Origin: Sphingomonas sp. BK235
Lineage (GTDB): Bacteria > Pseudomonadota > Alphaproteobacteria > Sphingomonadales > Sphingomonadaceae
Assembly (NCBI RefSeq): GCF_004345855.1
Contig: NZ_SLXN01000005.1
Span: 248,001 to 312,000, forward strand
DNA length: 64,000 nt
Reading direction: 5' to 3'
This document shows positions 55,377 to 63,897 of the stretch, piece by piece (position 1 is the first letter of the stretch; each line of letters opens with the position of its first letter). Made by a program: the position numbers and the translations under genes. Under the pieces are notes generated by a model. It did not search any database. It was not told where the DNA came from and saw only the letters and a program-made list of their open reading frames with translations.

Positions 55377-55919
55377 TCAGGCCGCGATCGGCATCGCGCG
55401 CGACGGGTCTCCGGCGAGGTCGAGCGCATAGTCGACGCATTCCACCTCGCGGTCGCGCGCCAGCGCATAGCGCCGCGAATGGCCGCATTCGACGAAGCCG
55501 AGCTTGCGCAGCACGCGACCCGACGCCGGATTGTCGGCGTGGTGGTGCGCGGTGACGCGCGTGAGCGCGAGCGCGTGGCGCGCGACGTCGAGCACCGCGC
55601 GCCCCGCCTCGGTGGCATAGCCGCGCCCCCAGGCGTCGGGCGTGAGCCAATAGCCGAGCTCGACCCCGCCGCGCTCGCCGCGGTGCAGGCCGACGCCGCC
55701 GATCAGCCGATAGTCGCCGGTCCGCTCGACGATCAGGAAGCGCGGCTCTCGCGGATGCGGCGCCAGCGAGAGGAAGGCCGCCGCATCCTCCTCGGCATAG
55801 GGCCAGGGCGCGCGCGCCAGCCGCGACACCACCGCCTCATGCGCGATCGCGCGGGCGAGTGCCGGGGCGTCCTCGAGCCAGCCCGGTCTGAGGGTCAGTC
55901 TCGGCGTCAACGCGAACAT
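55377..55919 (-). CDS. GNAT acetyltransferase (RimJ/RimL type)
   Basis: A 180-residue acetyltransferase. N-terminus MFALTPRLTLRPGWLEDAPA, the RimJ/RimL-like T-x-R-L-x-L-R-P motif; acetyl-CoA loop GYWLTPDAWGRGYATEAGRAV; and NPASGRVLRKLGFVECGHSR. Family members acetylate ribosomal protein N-termini or small molecules. The start is fixed by the conserved N-terminus; upstream open frame overlaps the rpmA terminator region and is rejected. Confidence 0.92.
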   Translation of the reverse strand: MFALTPRLTLRPGWLEDAPALARAIAHEAVVSRLARAPWPYAEEDAAAFLSLAPHPREPRFLIVERTGDYRLIGGVGLHRGERGGVELGYWLTPDAWGRGYATEAGRAVLDVARHALALTRVTAHHHADNPASGRVLRKLGFVECGHSRRYALARDREVECVDYALDLAGDPSRAMPIAA

Positions 55920-55998
55920 GCTCCGTCTCCTTGTTCGGGCCGCTGCCACACGTGGATGACGGTGGCGCGACACGCGTCGCTGGGGGCGAGGGAGCATG

Positions 55999-56030
55999 AA
56001 AAAAGGGAGCCGGGGCGACCCGTCTCCCTT
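55999..56030 (-). terminator. Rho-independent terminator of the rplU-rpmA operon
   Basis: Read on the minus strand: AAGGGAG, then CGGG-tcgc-CCCG, then CTCCCTT followed by TTTT. A classic GC stem with a T-run, about 70 bp past the rpmA stop. Confidence 0.88.
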
Positions 56031-56097
56031 GTTGGCTGGGTTCCGTGCTGCGGAACCCCGGGTCGCCCTGGTGGGCAACCCGGTTGGTTGCCCGATG

Positions 56098-56367
56098 TTA
56101 CTCGGCCGCGGCCGCCATAATATCGACCGAGCAGAATTTGCGGCCGAGCTTGCCCTCGTGGAACACCACGCGGCCGTCGACGAGCGCGAAGAGGGTGTGG
56201 TCCTTGCCGATGCCGACGTTGCGGCCCGGGTAGAACTTGGTGCCGCGCTGGCGCACGAGGATGTTGCCCGCGATCGCTTCCTGACCGCCGAACTTCTTCA
56301 CGCCGAGGCGACGGCCGGCCGAATCACGACCGTTGCGCGACGAACCGCCTGCTTTCTTATGTGCCAT
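56098..56367 (-). CDS. rpmA: 50S ribosomal protein L27
   Basis: An 89-residue L27: [60 protein letters not shown]. The N-terminus begins directly with the mature-type tail that reaches the peptidyl-transferase centre, so there is no Firmicutes-style leader. The body ends with a short non-conserved AAAAE tail. Second gene of the rplU-rpmA operon (26-bp gap), ended by the terminator at 55999. Confidence 0.98.
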   Translation of the reverse strand: MAHKKAGGSSRNGRDSAGRRLGVKKFGGQEAIAGNILVRQRGTKFYPGRNVGIGKDHTLFALVDGRVVFHEGKLGRKFCSVDIMAAAAE

Positions 56368-56393
56368 TGCTCTTGCTCCTGCGCGCTACGGGA

Positions 56394-56690
56394 TCAGCCG
56401 ACCGACACGATCTTGAGGATCGTGTGGTTCTGGCGATGGCCGTTGCGACGACGATAATTGTGGCGGCGACGCTTCTTGAAGACGATCACCTTCTCGCCCT
56501 TGGCCTGGGCGACGATCTCCGCCGCGACGGTGAGGCCGTCGACCGACTTGAGATCCGCGCCCTCGCCCGCGAGCAGCACGTCACCCAGCGTCACCGACGC
56601 GCCGGCCTCGCCCTCGATCTTCTCGACGACGATCTTGTCTCCGGCGGCGACGCGATACTGCTTGCCGCCCGTGCGCACGACTGCGAACAT
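56394..56690 (-). CDS. rplU: 50S ribosomal protein L21
   Basis: A 98-residue L21: [75 protein letters not shown]. Typical length and full family pattern. Start fixed by MFAVV; a longer open frame upstream is not conserved-looking. First gene of the operon with rpmA. The 120 bp upstream contain the likely promoter, which I cannot place with confidence. Confidence 0.98.
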   Translation of the reverse strand: MFAVVRTGGKQYRVAAGDKIVVEKIEGEAGASVTLGDVLLAGEGADLKSVDGLTVAAEIVAQAKGEKVIVFKKRRRHNYRRRNGHRQNHTILKIVSVG

Positions 56691-56812
56691 GGCTCTCATC
56701 ACTTCCCAAATGTCATAGCCCGCGAAGGCGCACCCTGCGGGAGAAGCGTGCGAGCTATGCCAAGCCTCCCGGCCTGTCAACCGATTCCGTCATCGGTCAA
56801 CGATGGCGTCAC

Positions 56813-57199
56813 CTAGTGGCGATGCTGCCGCTTCAACCCGTAGCGCCCGTCCGCCAGCCGGTCGAACAGGCCGGAGATGGCGGGGTGGTCGATCGGCTCG
56901 TCGCTGTCGTCGTGCACCAGGTTCTGCTGGCTGACATAAGCGACGTAGCTCGACTCCATGTTCTCGGCGAGCAGATGGTAGAAGGGCTGGTCCTTGCTTG
57001 GGCGGAAATCCTCGGGGATCGCCTGATACCATTCCTCGCTGTTGGCGAAGACGGGGTCGACGTCGAAGATCACCCCGCGGAAATCGAGCATGCGGTGGCG
57101 CACCACGTCGCCGATCGAGAAGCGCGCATGCGCGATCGGCGGCGCCACCGGCGCGTCCGTGTTCGCGGAGATCGTCTGTTCGCGGGTCATGCCCTCCAT
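56813..57199 (-). CDS. hspQ: Heat shock protein HspQ / hemimethylated-DNA-binding YccV-like protein
   Basis: A 128-residue protein with the HspQ domain: ARFSIGDVVRHRMLDFRGVI, FDVDPVFANSEEWYQAIPED, QPFYHLLAENMESSYVAYVS, then QQNLVHD. In enteric bacteria HspQ is a specificity factor for Lon protease and binds DnaA variants; the same role here is by homology. Two ATGs three codons apart are possible (57199 or 57190); GGAGG lies between them, too close to the second for a normal site. Neighbours are rplU and tRNA-Ser. Confidence 0.92.
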   Translation of the reverse strand: MEGMTREQTISANTDAPVAPPIAHARFSIGDVVRHRMLDFRGVIFDVDPVFANSEEWYQAIPEDFRPSKDQPFYHLLAENMESSYVAYVSQQNLVHDDSDEPIDHPAISGLFDRLADGRYGLKRQHRH

Positions 57200-57316
57200 C
57201 TAGTGCGGAAATCGTCGCGCACAACAACGGACACGCTTGCGTCGGGGGCGAGACCGGGCTAGGGGCGCCGCTCGATCGCCGCCGGGCGCGCCGTTTCAGG
57301 CCCCGGTGTCCTCCGC

Positions 57317-57406
<90 letters not shown>

Positions 57407-57543
57407 CCTTCCTCGCTGCCCTGTCGCTGACGTGACCCTTCCGCCGCGGCGATGACCCGTCGCGGCGAGTTCGGTCGTTCTCTTCATGTCCTGCGCCGTG
57501 TCGGCTGAGGTACGATCCTGTCGTCAGCGCGGAGGACGGCGGC

Positions 57544-57768
57544 ATGCGGCAGGAAAACGAGCGTTCACCCGAGAGCCGGGCGTTTCTCCACGACATTCGC
57601 ACGGGGCAGCGGGTCACCGAGTCGTTCTTCACCGAGGGGCCGCCGCCCGAACTCAAGTTCAATTCCAACCACGATCCGGCCAACGGACGCTTCACGTCCG
57701 GGCCCAATGGAGGGCGAGCCGTGTCGCGCATGCGATCCGTGGCAAGGGCGAGGCAAGACAAATTATAG
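57544..57768 (+). CDS. Short accessory protein with DPANGRF-TSG motif (possible 5' part of a broken gene)
   Basis: 74 residues: MRQENERSPESRAFLHDIRT, FTEGPPPELKFNSNHDP, ANGRFTSGPNGG, and a basic tail ending DKL. The (H)DPxxGRFTSG block is a linker-like motif that I associate with phage head-morphogenesis proteins and pre-toxin regions of polymorphic toxins; that is family memory, not proof. The frame stops at the point where GC content drops. One base shift would fuse it to the frame of the next gene (57804-58136), which stays open across this region. It may be an intact small protein or a decayed N-terminus. Confidence 0.5.
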   Translation: MRQENERSPESRAFLHDIRTGQRVTESFFTEGPPPELKFNSNHDPANGRFTSGPNGGRAVSRMRSVARARQDKL

Positions 57769-57803
57769 GACGTCTTGTGATCTTTATAGATCATGTAGCA
57801 CTT

Positions 57804-58136
57804 ATGTTGGCAGGTATTTCGTCCCCGTCGCAAGATGCCGTAATTATACGGCCGCCATCCAGAAAAACAGAGATTTACAGAATGTGCATAGATGAGGCTG
57901 GTTATGACTTCAACGCAGTCAATATATGCAACGTAGATGAATATAACCGCTGGTGCGGGGTGCTTGACAACTATGTCGATCAAGCAACGAAAATCGTTCC
58001 CGTAGAAATGCAAAGACGCTTTAAAATACGCCATGCCTCTTGGTTGAAATCGATGTGGAAAAATGCGGATCCACGCAGACCATTGATTTTAAGCGTGGAA
58101 CAGTGGAGCGAATGGACTCGAGCTTCTGCATATTAG
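57804..58136 (+). CDS. AT-rich orphan gene in tRNA-Ser islet
   Basis: 110 residues from ATG: MLAGISSPSQDAVIIRPPSR, KTEIYRMCIDEAGYDFNAVN, ICNVDEYNRWCGVLDNYVDQ, ATKIVPVEMQRRFKIRHASW, then LKSMWKNADP and WSEWTRASAY. I do not recognise it. The frame is open upstream to 57486 and could begin at a GTG near 57775 or be joined to the preceding frame. Composition differs from neighbours (27 G/C of 60 in 57901-57960) and codons ending in A/T are frequent, pointing to horizontal origin. Trp/Tyr/Cys-rich and mixed-charge, as in small effector or immunity proteins (speculative). Confidence 0.55.
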   Translation: MLAGISSPSQDAVIIRPPSRKTEIYRMCIDEAGYDFNAVNICNVDEYNRWCGVLDNYVDQATKIVPVEMQRRFKIRHASWLKSMWKNADPRRPLILSVEQWSEWTRASAY

Positions 58137-58341
58137 AAAATGTTGAGAATAGGGTTGATTAGGTTAAGCTGCACTGGTTGGGTCGCGCCAAAAAGAGGTA
58201 ATTTCGGTCTGCTGCCTTGGCCACCCAATGGTTGCGCGTTTGGCTCCACTGAACCTGCGAGTGAGCAGCGGTGGCTTGCTTGTATCGGTCGCTTCTGAGT
58301 GCAATCCGAGGCGCACGACCACCACCGCCGCTCCCTACGCC

Positions 58342-59025
58342 TCAGCGCGGCGGCACGTCGTTCTGCGAGATCGGCACCACCTTGATCTCCACGCGGCGGT
58401 TGGCGGCGCGGCCCTGCTCGGTGTCGTTGGTCTCGATCGGCTGGGTCTCGCCGAAGCCGCGCGTCGCGATCCGCGCCGCCTGCACGCCGTGGCTCGACAG
58501 ATAGTCCGCCACCGAGGTCGCGCGCCGCTCCGACAGGTCCTGGTTGTACGAATCGCTGCCGGTCGAATCGGTGTGGCCGTACACGTCGATATAGGTCTGC
58601 GGGTAATCCGCCAGCACGCTCGCCACCTTGTCGAGCGTGCCGCGGAACTGCGGCTGCACGTTCGCCGAGTTATACGCGAAGTTGATCCCCGACGGGATGT
58701 TGAGCAGCAGATCGTCGCCCTGGCGCGTCACCTGCACGTCGGTGCCGCGGGTGCGCTCGCGCATCTCGCGCTCCTGCTTGTCCATGTACGCGCCGATCCC
58801 CGCGCCGGCGAGGCCGCCGATGCCCGCGCCGAGGATCTTCTCGGTCCGGTCGCGCCGCCCGCCGACGAGGTCGCCGAGCAGATAGCCGCCGAGCGCGCCG
58901 CCCAGGCCGCCGATCGCGGTCTTGGACATGCGCCGCTCGCCCGTCTCCGGATCGGTGGTGCAGGCCGCGACCGTCAGCAACGACAGCGCCGACGCGGCGG
59001 CGACCAGCTTCGACGAGAGCTTCAT
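58342..59025 (-). CDS. OmpA-family lipoprotein with glycine zipper
   Basis: A 227-residue outer-membrane lipoprotein: MKLSSKLVAAASALSLLTVA-AC with lipobox VAAC, a glycine-zipper (GGLGGALGGYLLGDLVGGRR, AGIGGLAGAGIGAYMDKQER), and a C-terminal OmpA peptidoglycan-binding domain (INFAYNSANVQPQFRGTLDK, YIDVYGHTDSTGSDSYNQDL, SERRATSVADYLSSHGV, NRRVEIKVVP). It tethers the outer membrane to peptidoglycan. Possible EcfG-like promoter at 59058-59083. Confidence 0.94.
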   Translation of the reverse strand: MKLSSKLVAAASALSLLTVAACTTDPETGERRMSKTAIGGLGGALGGYLLGDLVGGRRDRTEKILGAGIGGLAGAGIGAYMDKQEREMRERTRGTDVQVTRQGDDLLLNIPSGINFAYNSANVQPQFRGTLDKVASVLADYPQTYIDVYGHTDSTGSDSYNQDLSERRATSVADYLSSHGVQAARIATRGFGETQPIETNDTEQGRAANRRVEIKVVPISQNDVPPR

Positions 59026-59057
59026 TCTTCTTCCCTTTCCCCAGATCAATGCGGGAC

Positions 59058-59083
59058 AACCCGATGCGCACGACCATAGTTCC
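59058..59083 (-). promoter_or_regulatory. Possible EcfG-like promoter for OmpA lipoprotein
   Basis: On the minus strand: GGAAC, 17-bp spacer, GGTT. The -35 is exact and the spacer correct; the -10 differs from CGTT at one position. The predicted start point is about 25 bp before the ATG at 59025. Confidence 0.4.
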
Positions 59084-59171
59084 TGCGCCGCTGAACGCGC
59101 GATGACGCAGCGAACCGCCACTTTGCGGATTGTCGCGCGCCCGCTTTGCCGCCAAGAGAGGCAGCACGAAC

Positions 59172-60467
59172 ATGCTACCGCCGTTCCCCTGGATCGACGT
59201 CGTCATCATCCTGGCGCTGGTCGCGCTTAACGGCGTGTTCGCGATGAGCGAGCTGGCGATCGTGTCGGCGCGCAAGGCGCGGCTGGAAGCGATGGCGCGC
59301 ACCGGCCGCCGCGGCGCCGCCACCGCGATCGAGCTCGCCGCGGATCCGGGCAAGTTCCTCTCCACCGTCCAGATCGGCATCACGCTGATCGGCATCGTCG
59401 CGGGCGCCTATTCGGGCGCGAGCCTGGGCACGCCCACCGCGGCGCGGCTCGAGGCGCTGGGGTTGAGCCATGCCGCGGCCGAACGGCTCGGCTATATCCT
59501 GGTGATCGGGCTCACCACTTATGCCTCGCTGATCGTCGGCGAGCTCGTCCCCAAGCAATTCGCGCTGCGCAAGCCCGAGACCGTGGCGGCGCTGGTCGCG
59601 TTGCCGATGGCCTATCTGGCGCGCTTCACCAAGCCTCTGGTGTGGATGCTCGATTCGACCAGCGCGCTGGCCTTCCGCCTGCTCGGGCTGACGCGCGAGA
59701 ACGAGGACCAGGTCACCGCCGAGGAACTCCACCTGATCGTCGCGGAGGCGAGCAAGTCGGGGGTGATCGAGGAGCATGAGCGCTCGATCATCTCGGGCGT
59801 GGTGCGGCTCGCCGACCGGCCGGTACGCGAGGTGATGACGCCGCGCACCGAGGTGGAGTGGATCGACGTCTCGCTCGACGATGCCGCGATCCGCGCCAAG
59901 CTGCTCGACGTCGCGCACAGCCGGTTGCCGGTGGCGGAGGGCTCGATCGACTCGGTGATCGGCGTGGTGCAGGCGCGCGACGTGGCGATGGCGCTGTTCC
60001 GCGGCGAGACGCTCGACGTGGCGCGGCTGATGCGCCGCGCGCCGGTGGTGGTCGACCAGATCGACGCGATGGACGCGCTCGACGCGCTGCGCCGTGCCGA
60101 GGTGCCGATGGCGCTGATCCACGACGAATACGGGCATTTCGAGGGGATCGTGACCCCGGCCGACCTGCTCGCCGCGATCGCCGGCGAGTTCGTCTCCGAC
60201 GCCGATCCGGATGAATCGCCCAACGTGGTCGAGCGCGACGACGGCTCGCTGCTGGTGGCGGGAACGATGGCGGCGGACGCGCTGGCCGCGCGGCTCGGCA
60301 TCGATCTGCCCGAGGACCGCGACTATGCCACGGTCGCCGGGCTGGCGCTGGCGGCGTTCCGCAAGCTGCCCGCCGAGGGCGAGAGCTTCGAGGAGCAGGG
60401 CTGGAAGTTCGAGGTGGTCGACCTCGACGGGCGTCGCATCGACAAGCTGCTCGTCAGCGAGGCGTGA
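59172..60467 (+). CDS. CNNM/CBS-domain membrane protein (hemolysin family, TlyC/CorC-like)
   Basis: A 431-residue inner-membrane protein. CNNM (DUF21) domain about 1-190 with four hydrophobic segments and ASLIVGELVPKQFALRKPE; CBS pair about 200-335 (EVMTPRTEVEWIDVSLDD, HSRLPVAEGSIDSVIGVVQA, HDEYGHFEGIVTPADLL); C-terminal CorC/HlyC transporter-associated domain (DRDYATVAGLALAAFRKLPA). Family members export or regulate Mg2+/Co2+. Start MLPPFPWIDVVIILALVALN. Divergent from the OmpA gene. Confidence 0.93.
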   Translation: MLPPFPWIDVVIILALVALNGVFAMSELAIVSARKARLEAMARTGRRGAATAIELAADPGKFLSTVQIGITLIGIVAGAYSGASLGTPTAARLEALGLSHAAAERLGYILVIGLTTYASLIVGELVPKQFALRKPETVAALVALPMAYLARFTKPLVWMLDSTSALAFRLLGLTRENEDQVTAEELHLIVAEASKSGVIEEHERSIISGVVRLADRPVREVMTPRTEVEWIDVSLDDAAIRAKLLDVAHSRLPVAEGSIDSVIGVVQARDVAMALFRGETLDVARLMRRAPVVVDQIDAMDALDALRRAEVPMALIHDEYGHFEGIVTPADLLAAIAGEFVSDADPDESPNVVERDDGSLLVAGTMAADALAARLGIDLPEDRDYATVAGLALAAFRKLPAEGESFEEQGWKFEVVDLDGRRIDKLLVSEA

Positions 60468-60562
60468 GGGCGGGCTCTTCGCATTTCGGCGAGGGCGATG
60501 GCCGCGGGAACGTCGCTCGCTGACGCTGGACCGTGCTCCGGGGTAGGCAGCCCTTCTTCTCC

Positions 60563-60657
60563 GTCATCCTGAACTCGTTTCAGGATCCACCGGGCCGCGA
60601 GCACCGTCGCCACCTGAGTTGGCGGCACCGTGGATCCTGAAACGAGTTCAGGATGAC
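60563..60657. repeat. Palindromic element, family A variant with CTGAA core
   Basis: 95 bp. Arms GTCATCCTGAACTCGTTTCA and TGAAACGAGTTCAGGATGAC are perfectly complementary over 28 bp. The frame GTCATCC...GGATCCA/TGGATCC...GGATGAC is that of family A, but CCGGG is replaced by CTGAA/TTCAG in both arms together. It lies between convergent CNNM and TonB receptor genes. Confidence 0.85.
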
Positions 60658-60742
60658 GGCAGAGGGGGTGAGGGAAGAGCGATAAAGCGGGGACGGGCGA
60701 CACGGTTCTGCCCATCCCGCCCGACCCGCCGCCGCCCCCCCC

Positions 60743-62731
60743 TCAGAACCGATAGCGCGCGCTCGCCAGCACCGTCCGCCCCTGGTCGCGATAGCAGTAG
60801 CCCGCGGCGCAGGTGGTCGGCTCGACCCCGAACGCGTTGGTCGCGTTGAGCTGGAGCCGCAGCCGCTGCAGCGACGGCACGTCATAATGCGCCACCGCGT
60901 CGACGAAGCGGCGCGCGCGGTTGCGGATCGTATTCTCGTCATTGCCCCAGCTCGGCCCGAGGTAGCGCAGCCCTGCGCCCAAACCGAAGCCGCCCCCCGC
61001 GGGGGCATAATCCGCCCACAGCGAACCCATGTGCCGCGGCGTCGCGGACAGGTGGTTCCCCGTCGTGCCAGTGGCGCCGCGGCGGATCGTCATGTCGGTC
61101 AGCGCGTAGGCGGCGGTGAGGTCGAGCCCCGCGGCGACCCGCGCCGACGCCTCCAGCTCCACCCCGCGCGAGCGCAGATCGAGCTGGACCTGGCGGTTGA
61201 CCCCGGTCGAGGCGTCGAACACCACGCCGTCGCGTTGCTTGATGTCGAACGCCGCGGCGGTGAGCAGCACGCCCGCGCGCGGCGTCCACTTCACCCCGCC
61301 CTCATATTGGCGCGCGCTGGTCGGTCGTGCCGGCGAACCGTCGAGCAGCAGCCCGACATTGGGCTCGAACGAGGTCGACCAATTGACATAGGGCACCACC
61401 CCCTCCGCCACGCGCAGCGTCGCGCCGACGCGCCCGCTCAGCCGCCGGTCGTCGCGCGTGATCGCCGCCGCGCCGGGCACGTCGGTGCGCGCGTCGAGCC
61501 AGTCGTGGCGGATGCCCGCGGTGACGCCCAGCGCGCCCGCGTCGATCTGGTCCTGCGCGTAGAGGCCGGTCTGGCGGAAGCGCTGGCGCGCCACCGTGTC
61601 CACCGCGGGGCGCGCCAGATCGGTGTCGCTCAGGGGCGTGCTGCCATAGCCCTCCGCGCTGCGGTAGCGGACGTGATTATAGTCGAGCCCGACGAGCAGC
61701 CGGTGACGCAGCGGCCCGGTCGTCAGCTCGGCGCGGAGCTGGTTGTCGAGATTGACGCTCTTGGTCCATTCGGCGACGCGCGCGCCCAGCCGCGTGATCG
61801 GCGGAGTCGGGTCGGTCACGTAGGAATAGGCCGAATCGACCGTCACGTCCTGCACGCGCAGATTCTGGTGGAACGACACCGCGTCGCCGAAGCGATGCTC
61901 CAGCGCATAGCCGGCGCGCCACTGGCGGTGCGTCAGGTCGTTGAAGCGCGGGTCGCTCAGCGGGATGTCGGTGACGCCGGCGGCGTCGTTGTAGAAGGCC
62001 GCGCTCGCGCCCGTGCGCGACCACATATATTCGCCGAGCACGGTCAGGTCGGTCGCGTCGCCGAGCCGCGCGCTGGCGGCGGGGGCGAGGAAGTAGCGAT
62101 CGTCCTTGAAGCCGTCGAGCGCGGTGTCGCTGTCGCGCGCCACCCCGGTGAGGCGCAGCGCGACGCCGTCGCCGAGCGGTGCGGAGACGTCGGCGTTGAG
62201 CTGATAGCGGTCGTAGCGGCCGACGAAGCCCTGCAGCTCGGCGAAGGCGTCGGCGCGCGGGCGCTTGCTGGTGACGTCGACCAGCCCGCCCGCGCCGCTC
62301 GCGCCGTACAGCACCGAGGCGGGACCGCGCACCACCGCGAGCCGCTCGATGCCATAGGGCTCGTTGCGCCACAGCCCCGAGGGGCTGTTGAGCTGGCGCA
62401 GCCCGTCGCGGAACACGCCGGTGTAGGTCGCCTGGAAGCCGCGGATGAAGAAGGCGTCGAAGCGCGGGTCGAAGCCGTAGCTCGCGGTGTTGACCCCCGG
62501 CACATAGGCCAACGCCTCGTTGAGCGTCTGCGAGGCGCGATCGTCGAGCCGGCGGCGGTCGAGCAAGGTCAGCGACTGCGGGATATCGACCAGCGGGGTG
62601 GCGGTCTTGGTCGCGGTGGTGGTGCTGCCGGTGACGATGACGTCGCCGCTGTCGTCGACGGTCTGGGCGGCGACCGCGAGCGGCGCCGCGAACGCGGCGC
62701 AGCCGAGGAGGAACGAGAGACGATGGCGCAT
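60743..62731 (-). CDS. TonB-dependent siderophore receptor
   Basis: A 662-residue outer-membrane receptor. Signal peptide about 1-22; plug with PLVDIPQSLTLLDRRRLDDR, YVPGVNTASYGFDPRFDAFF, IRGFQATYTGVFRDGLRQL and VVRGPASVLYGASGAGGLVD, diagnostic of the ferrichrome/ferrioxamine receptor group. The C-terminus CAAGYCYRDQGRTVLASARY-RF carries the Cys pair seen before the last strand in FhuA-type receptors and ends in Phe. It imports ferric hydroxamate-type siderophores (family inference). Preceded by a small inverted repeat at 62767 and an upstream hydrolase gene on the same strand. Confidence 0.94.
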   Translation of the reverse strand: MRHRLSFLLGCAAFAAPLAVAAQTVDDSGDVIVTGSTTTATKTATPLVDIPQSLTLLDRRRLDDRASQTLNEALAYVPGVNTASYGFDPRFDAFFIRGFQATYTGVFRDGLRQLNSPSGLWRNEPYGIERLAVVRGPASVLYGASGAGGLVDVTSKRPRADAFAELQGFVGRYDRYQLNADVSAPLGDGVALRLTGVARDSDTALDGFKDDRYFLAPAASARLGDATDLTVLGEYMWSRTGASAAFYNDAAGVTDIPLSDPRFNDLTHRQWRAGYALEHRFGDAVSFHQNLRVQDVTVDSAYSYVTDPTPPITRLGARVAEWTKSVNLDNQLRAELTTGPLRHRLLVGLDYNHVRYRSAEGYGSTPLSDTDLARPAVDTVARQRFRQTGLYAQDQIDAGALGVTAGIRHDWLDARTDVPGAAAITRDDRRLSGRVGATLRVAEGVVPYVNWSTSFEPNVGLLLDGSPARPTSARQYEGGVKWTPRAGVLLTAAAFDIKQRDGVVFDASTGVNRQVQLDLRSRGVELEASARVAAGLDLTAAYALTDMTIRRGATGTTGNHLSATPRHMGSLWADYAPAGGGFGLGAGLRYLGPSWGNDENTIRNRARRFVDAVAHYDVPSLQRLRLQLNATNAFGVEPTTCAAGYCYRDQGRTVLASARYRF

Positions 62732-62766
62732 GAACGGACCCCTTTCGCGGGGGCCGCTAGCTCATC

Positions 62767-62781
62767 TGCGAATGCGTCGCA
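62767..62781. promoter_or_regulatory. Inverted repeat upstream of siderophore receptor
   Basis: TGCGA-atgcg-TCGCA lies 36 bp before the receptor start. Iron receptors of alphaproteobacteria often have dyads with this 5-5-5 spacing as iron-regulator sites; this one does not match the classical Fur consensus, so the assignment is tentative. Confidence 0.35.
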
Positions 62782-62796
62782 AGAGCGTGCGCTGCA

Positions 62797-63897
62797 TCAG
62801 AGGGCGTCGAGCGCGCGCCGCAGCCGGTCGGTGCCTTTCTCCGCGGCGTCGAGGACTCGGTCGGGCAGCGAGGAGGGCGCGGCGCCGAGCGTGCGATAGT
62901 CGCGCGCCAGCTCGTCCATCGTCGGCACCATGAAACCCTCGTGATCGCCCTCGAACAGCGTGAGCTGGACCGTGCCCGCGCGGCGATCGAAGTGGATCCG
63001 CCGCCCCGCCACGCTGCGCCCGGTCGCCTGATCGGGGCCGACGCGGCGGTCGAGGATGCTCAGCCGGGTCGCGTCGGAGACGATGTCGGTGTCATGCCCG
63101 GTCGCGAGCGCGACGCGGTTGAACCACGTCACCGACTGGTCCGGCGAGACCGAGGTGACCATGCCGTCGCGGATGCCGTGATAGAGGTGGACCGCGGGGA
63201 TCTGCGCGGGCAGCGGCATGTAGAGCGGCGAGCGTCGCCGCGCCGCGGCGACGTCCAGGCCCTTGCCCGACGAGGCGGTGCATTGGCGGATGTCCTGGCC
63301 ATAATGATCGAAGGCGTGGTGATCGTACCAGCTTTCGAGGTCCGCGATCGGCACCCAGGCGATGTAGCGGCGCACCGGCACCTTGCCCGAGTGGAGCGTA
63401 CACAGCGCGGTATAGGCGCCGCCCGAGATGCCGACGACATAGATCGCGCGGCGATCGACGCGGCCGTGCGCGATCGCGTAGTCCACCGCGGCCTTCACCG
63501 CGTCGGTCACCCCCTCGCTGCAACAGGCGGCGGGCGTGTTGTTCGGACCGGCGAGGTTCGGGCGGATATAGTTCCAGCCGCGCGCCGCGACGAGCCGGTC
63601 GAGCCGCACGTCGTTGCCGAGGCTGCCCGCATAGGTCTCGCCCCATTGATGCAGGTCGACCACGAGCGGGGCGGGGCGGTCGGCGGCGACGAAGCGCGCG
63701 GCCTGCGCGGCGCCGTGGCCCGCGGCGGGAACGGTGACCGTCACCGCGACCGAGCGCCAGTCGCTCCATCGGCTCTGGATCATCGTCTCGATCGACCCGA
63801 CGCGCGGATAGGCCGCGGCGCCGAGCACCAGCCCCGCCGCCAGCATCGTCACCGACATCGTCCAGCGCCGCGCGCGAGCGTGAACCCGATTCGCCAT
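62797..63897 (-). CDS. Membrane-anchored alpha/beta hydrolase (prolyl-oligopeptidase-like)
   Basis: A 366-residue extracytoplasmic hydrolase. N-terminal anchor or signal MSVTMLAAGLVLGAAAYP after a basic start. Catalytic Ser in IYVVGISGGAYTALC (G-x-S-x-G), Asp in LYHGIRDGMVTS, His in FEGDHEGFMVP. VDLHQWGETYAGS and PNNTPAACCSEGV add Cys residues near the active-site rim. Resembles S9/esterase D-like enzymes. It lies 65 bp upstream of the siderophore receptor on the same strand, so it could release iron from an ester siderophore or process another ligand (inference). The last 103 bp of the window (63898-64000) hold only its upstream region. Confidence 0.85.
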   Translation of the reverse strand: MANRVHARARRWTMSVTMLAAGLVLGAAAYPRVGSIETMIQSRWSDWRSVAVTVTVPAAGHGAAQAARFVAADRPAPLVVDLHQWGETYAGSLGNDVRLDRLVAARGWNYIRPNLAGPNNTPAACCSEGVTDAVKAAVDYAIAHGRVDRRAIYVVGISGGAYTALCTLHSGKVPVRRYIAWVPIADLESWYDHHAFDHYGQDIRQCTASSGKGLDVAAARRRSPLYMPLPAQIPAVHLYHGIRDGMVTSVSPDQSVTWFNRVALATGHDTDIVSDATRLSILDRRVGPDQATGRSVAGRRIHFDRRAGTVQLTLFEGDHEGFMVPTMDELARDYRTLGAAPSSLPDRVLDAAEKGTDRLRRALDAL

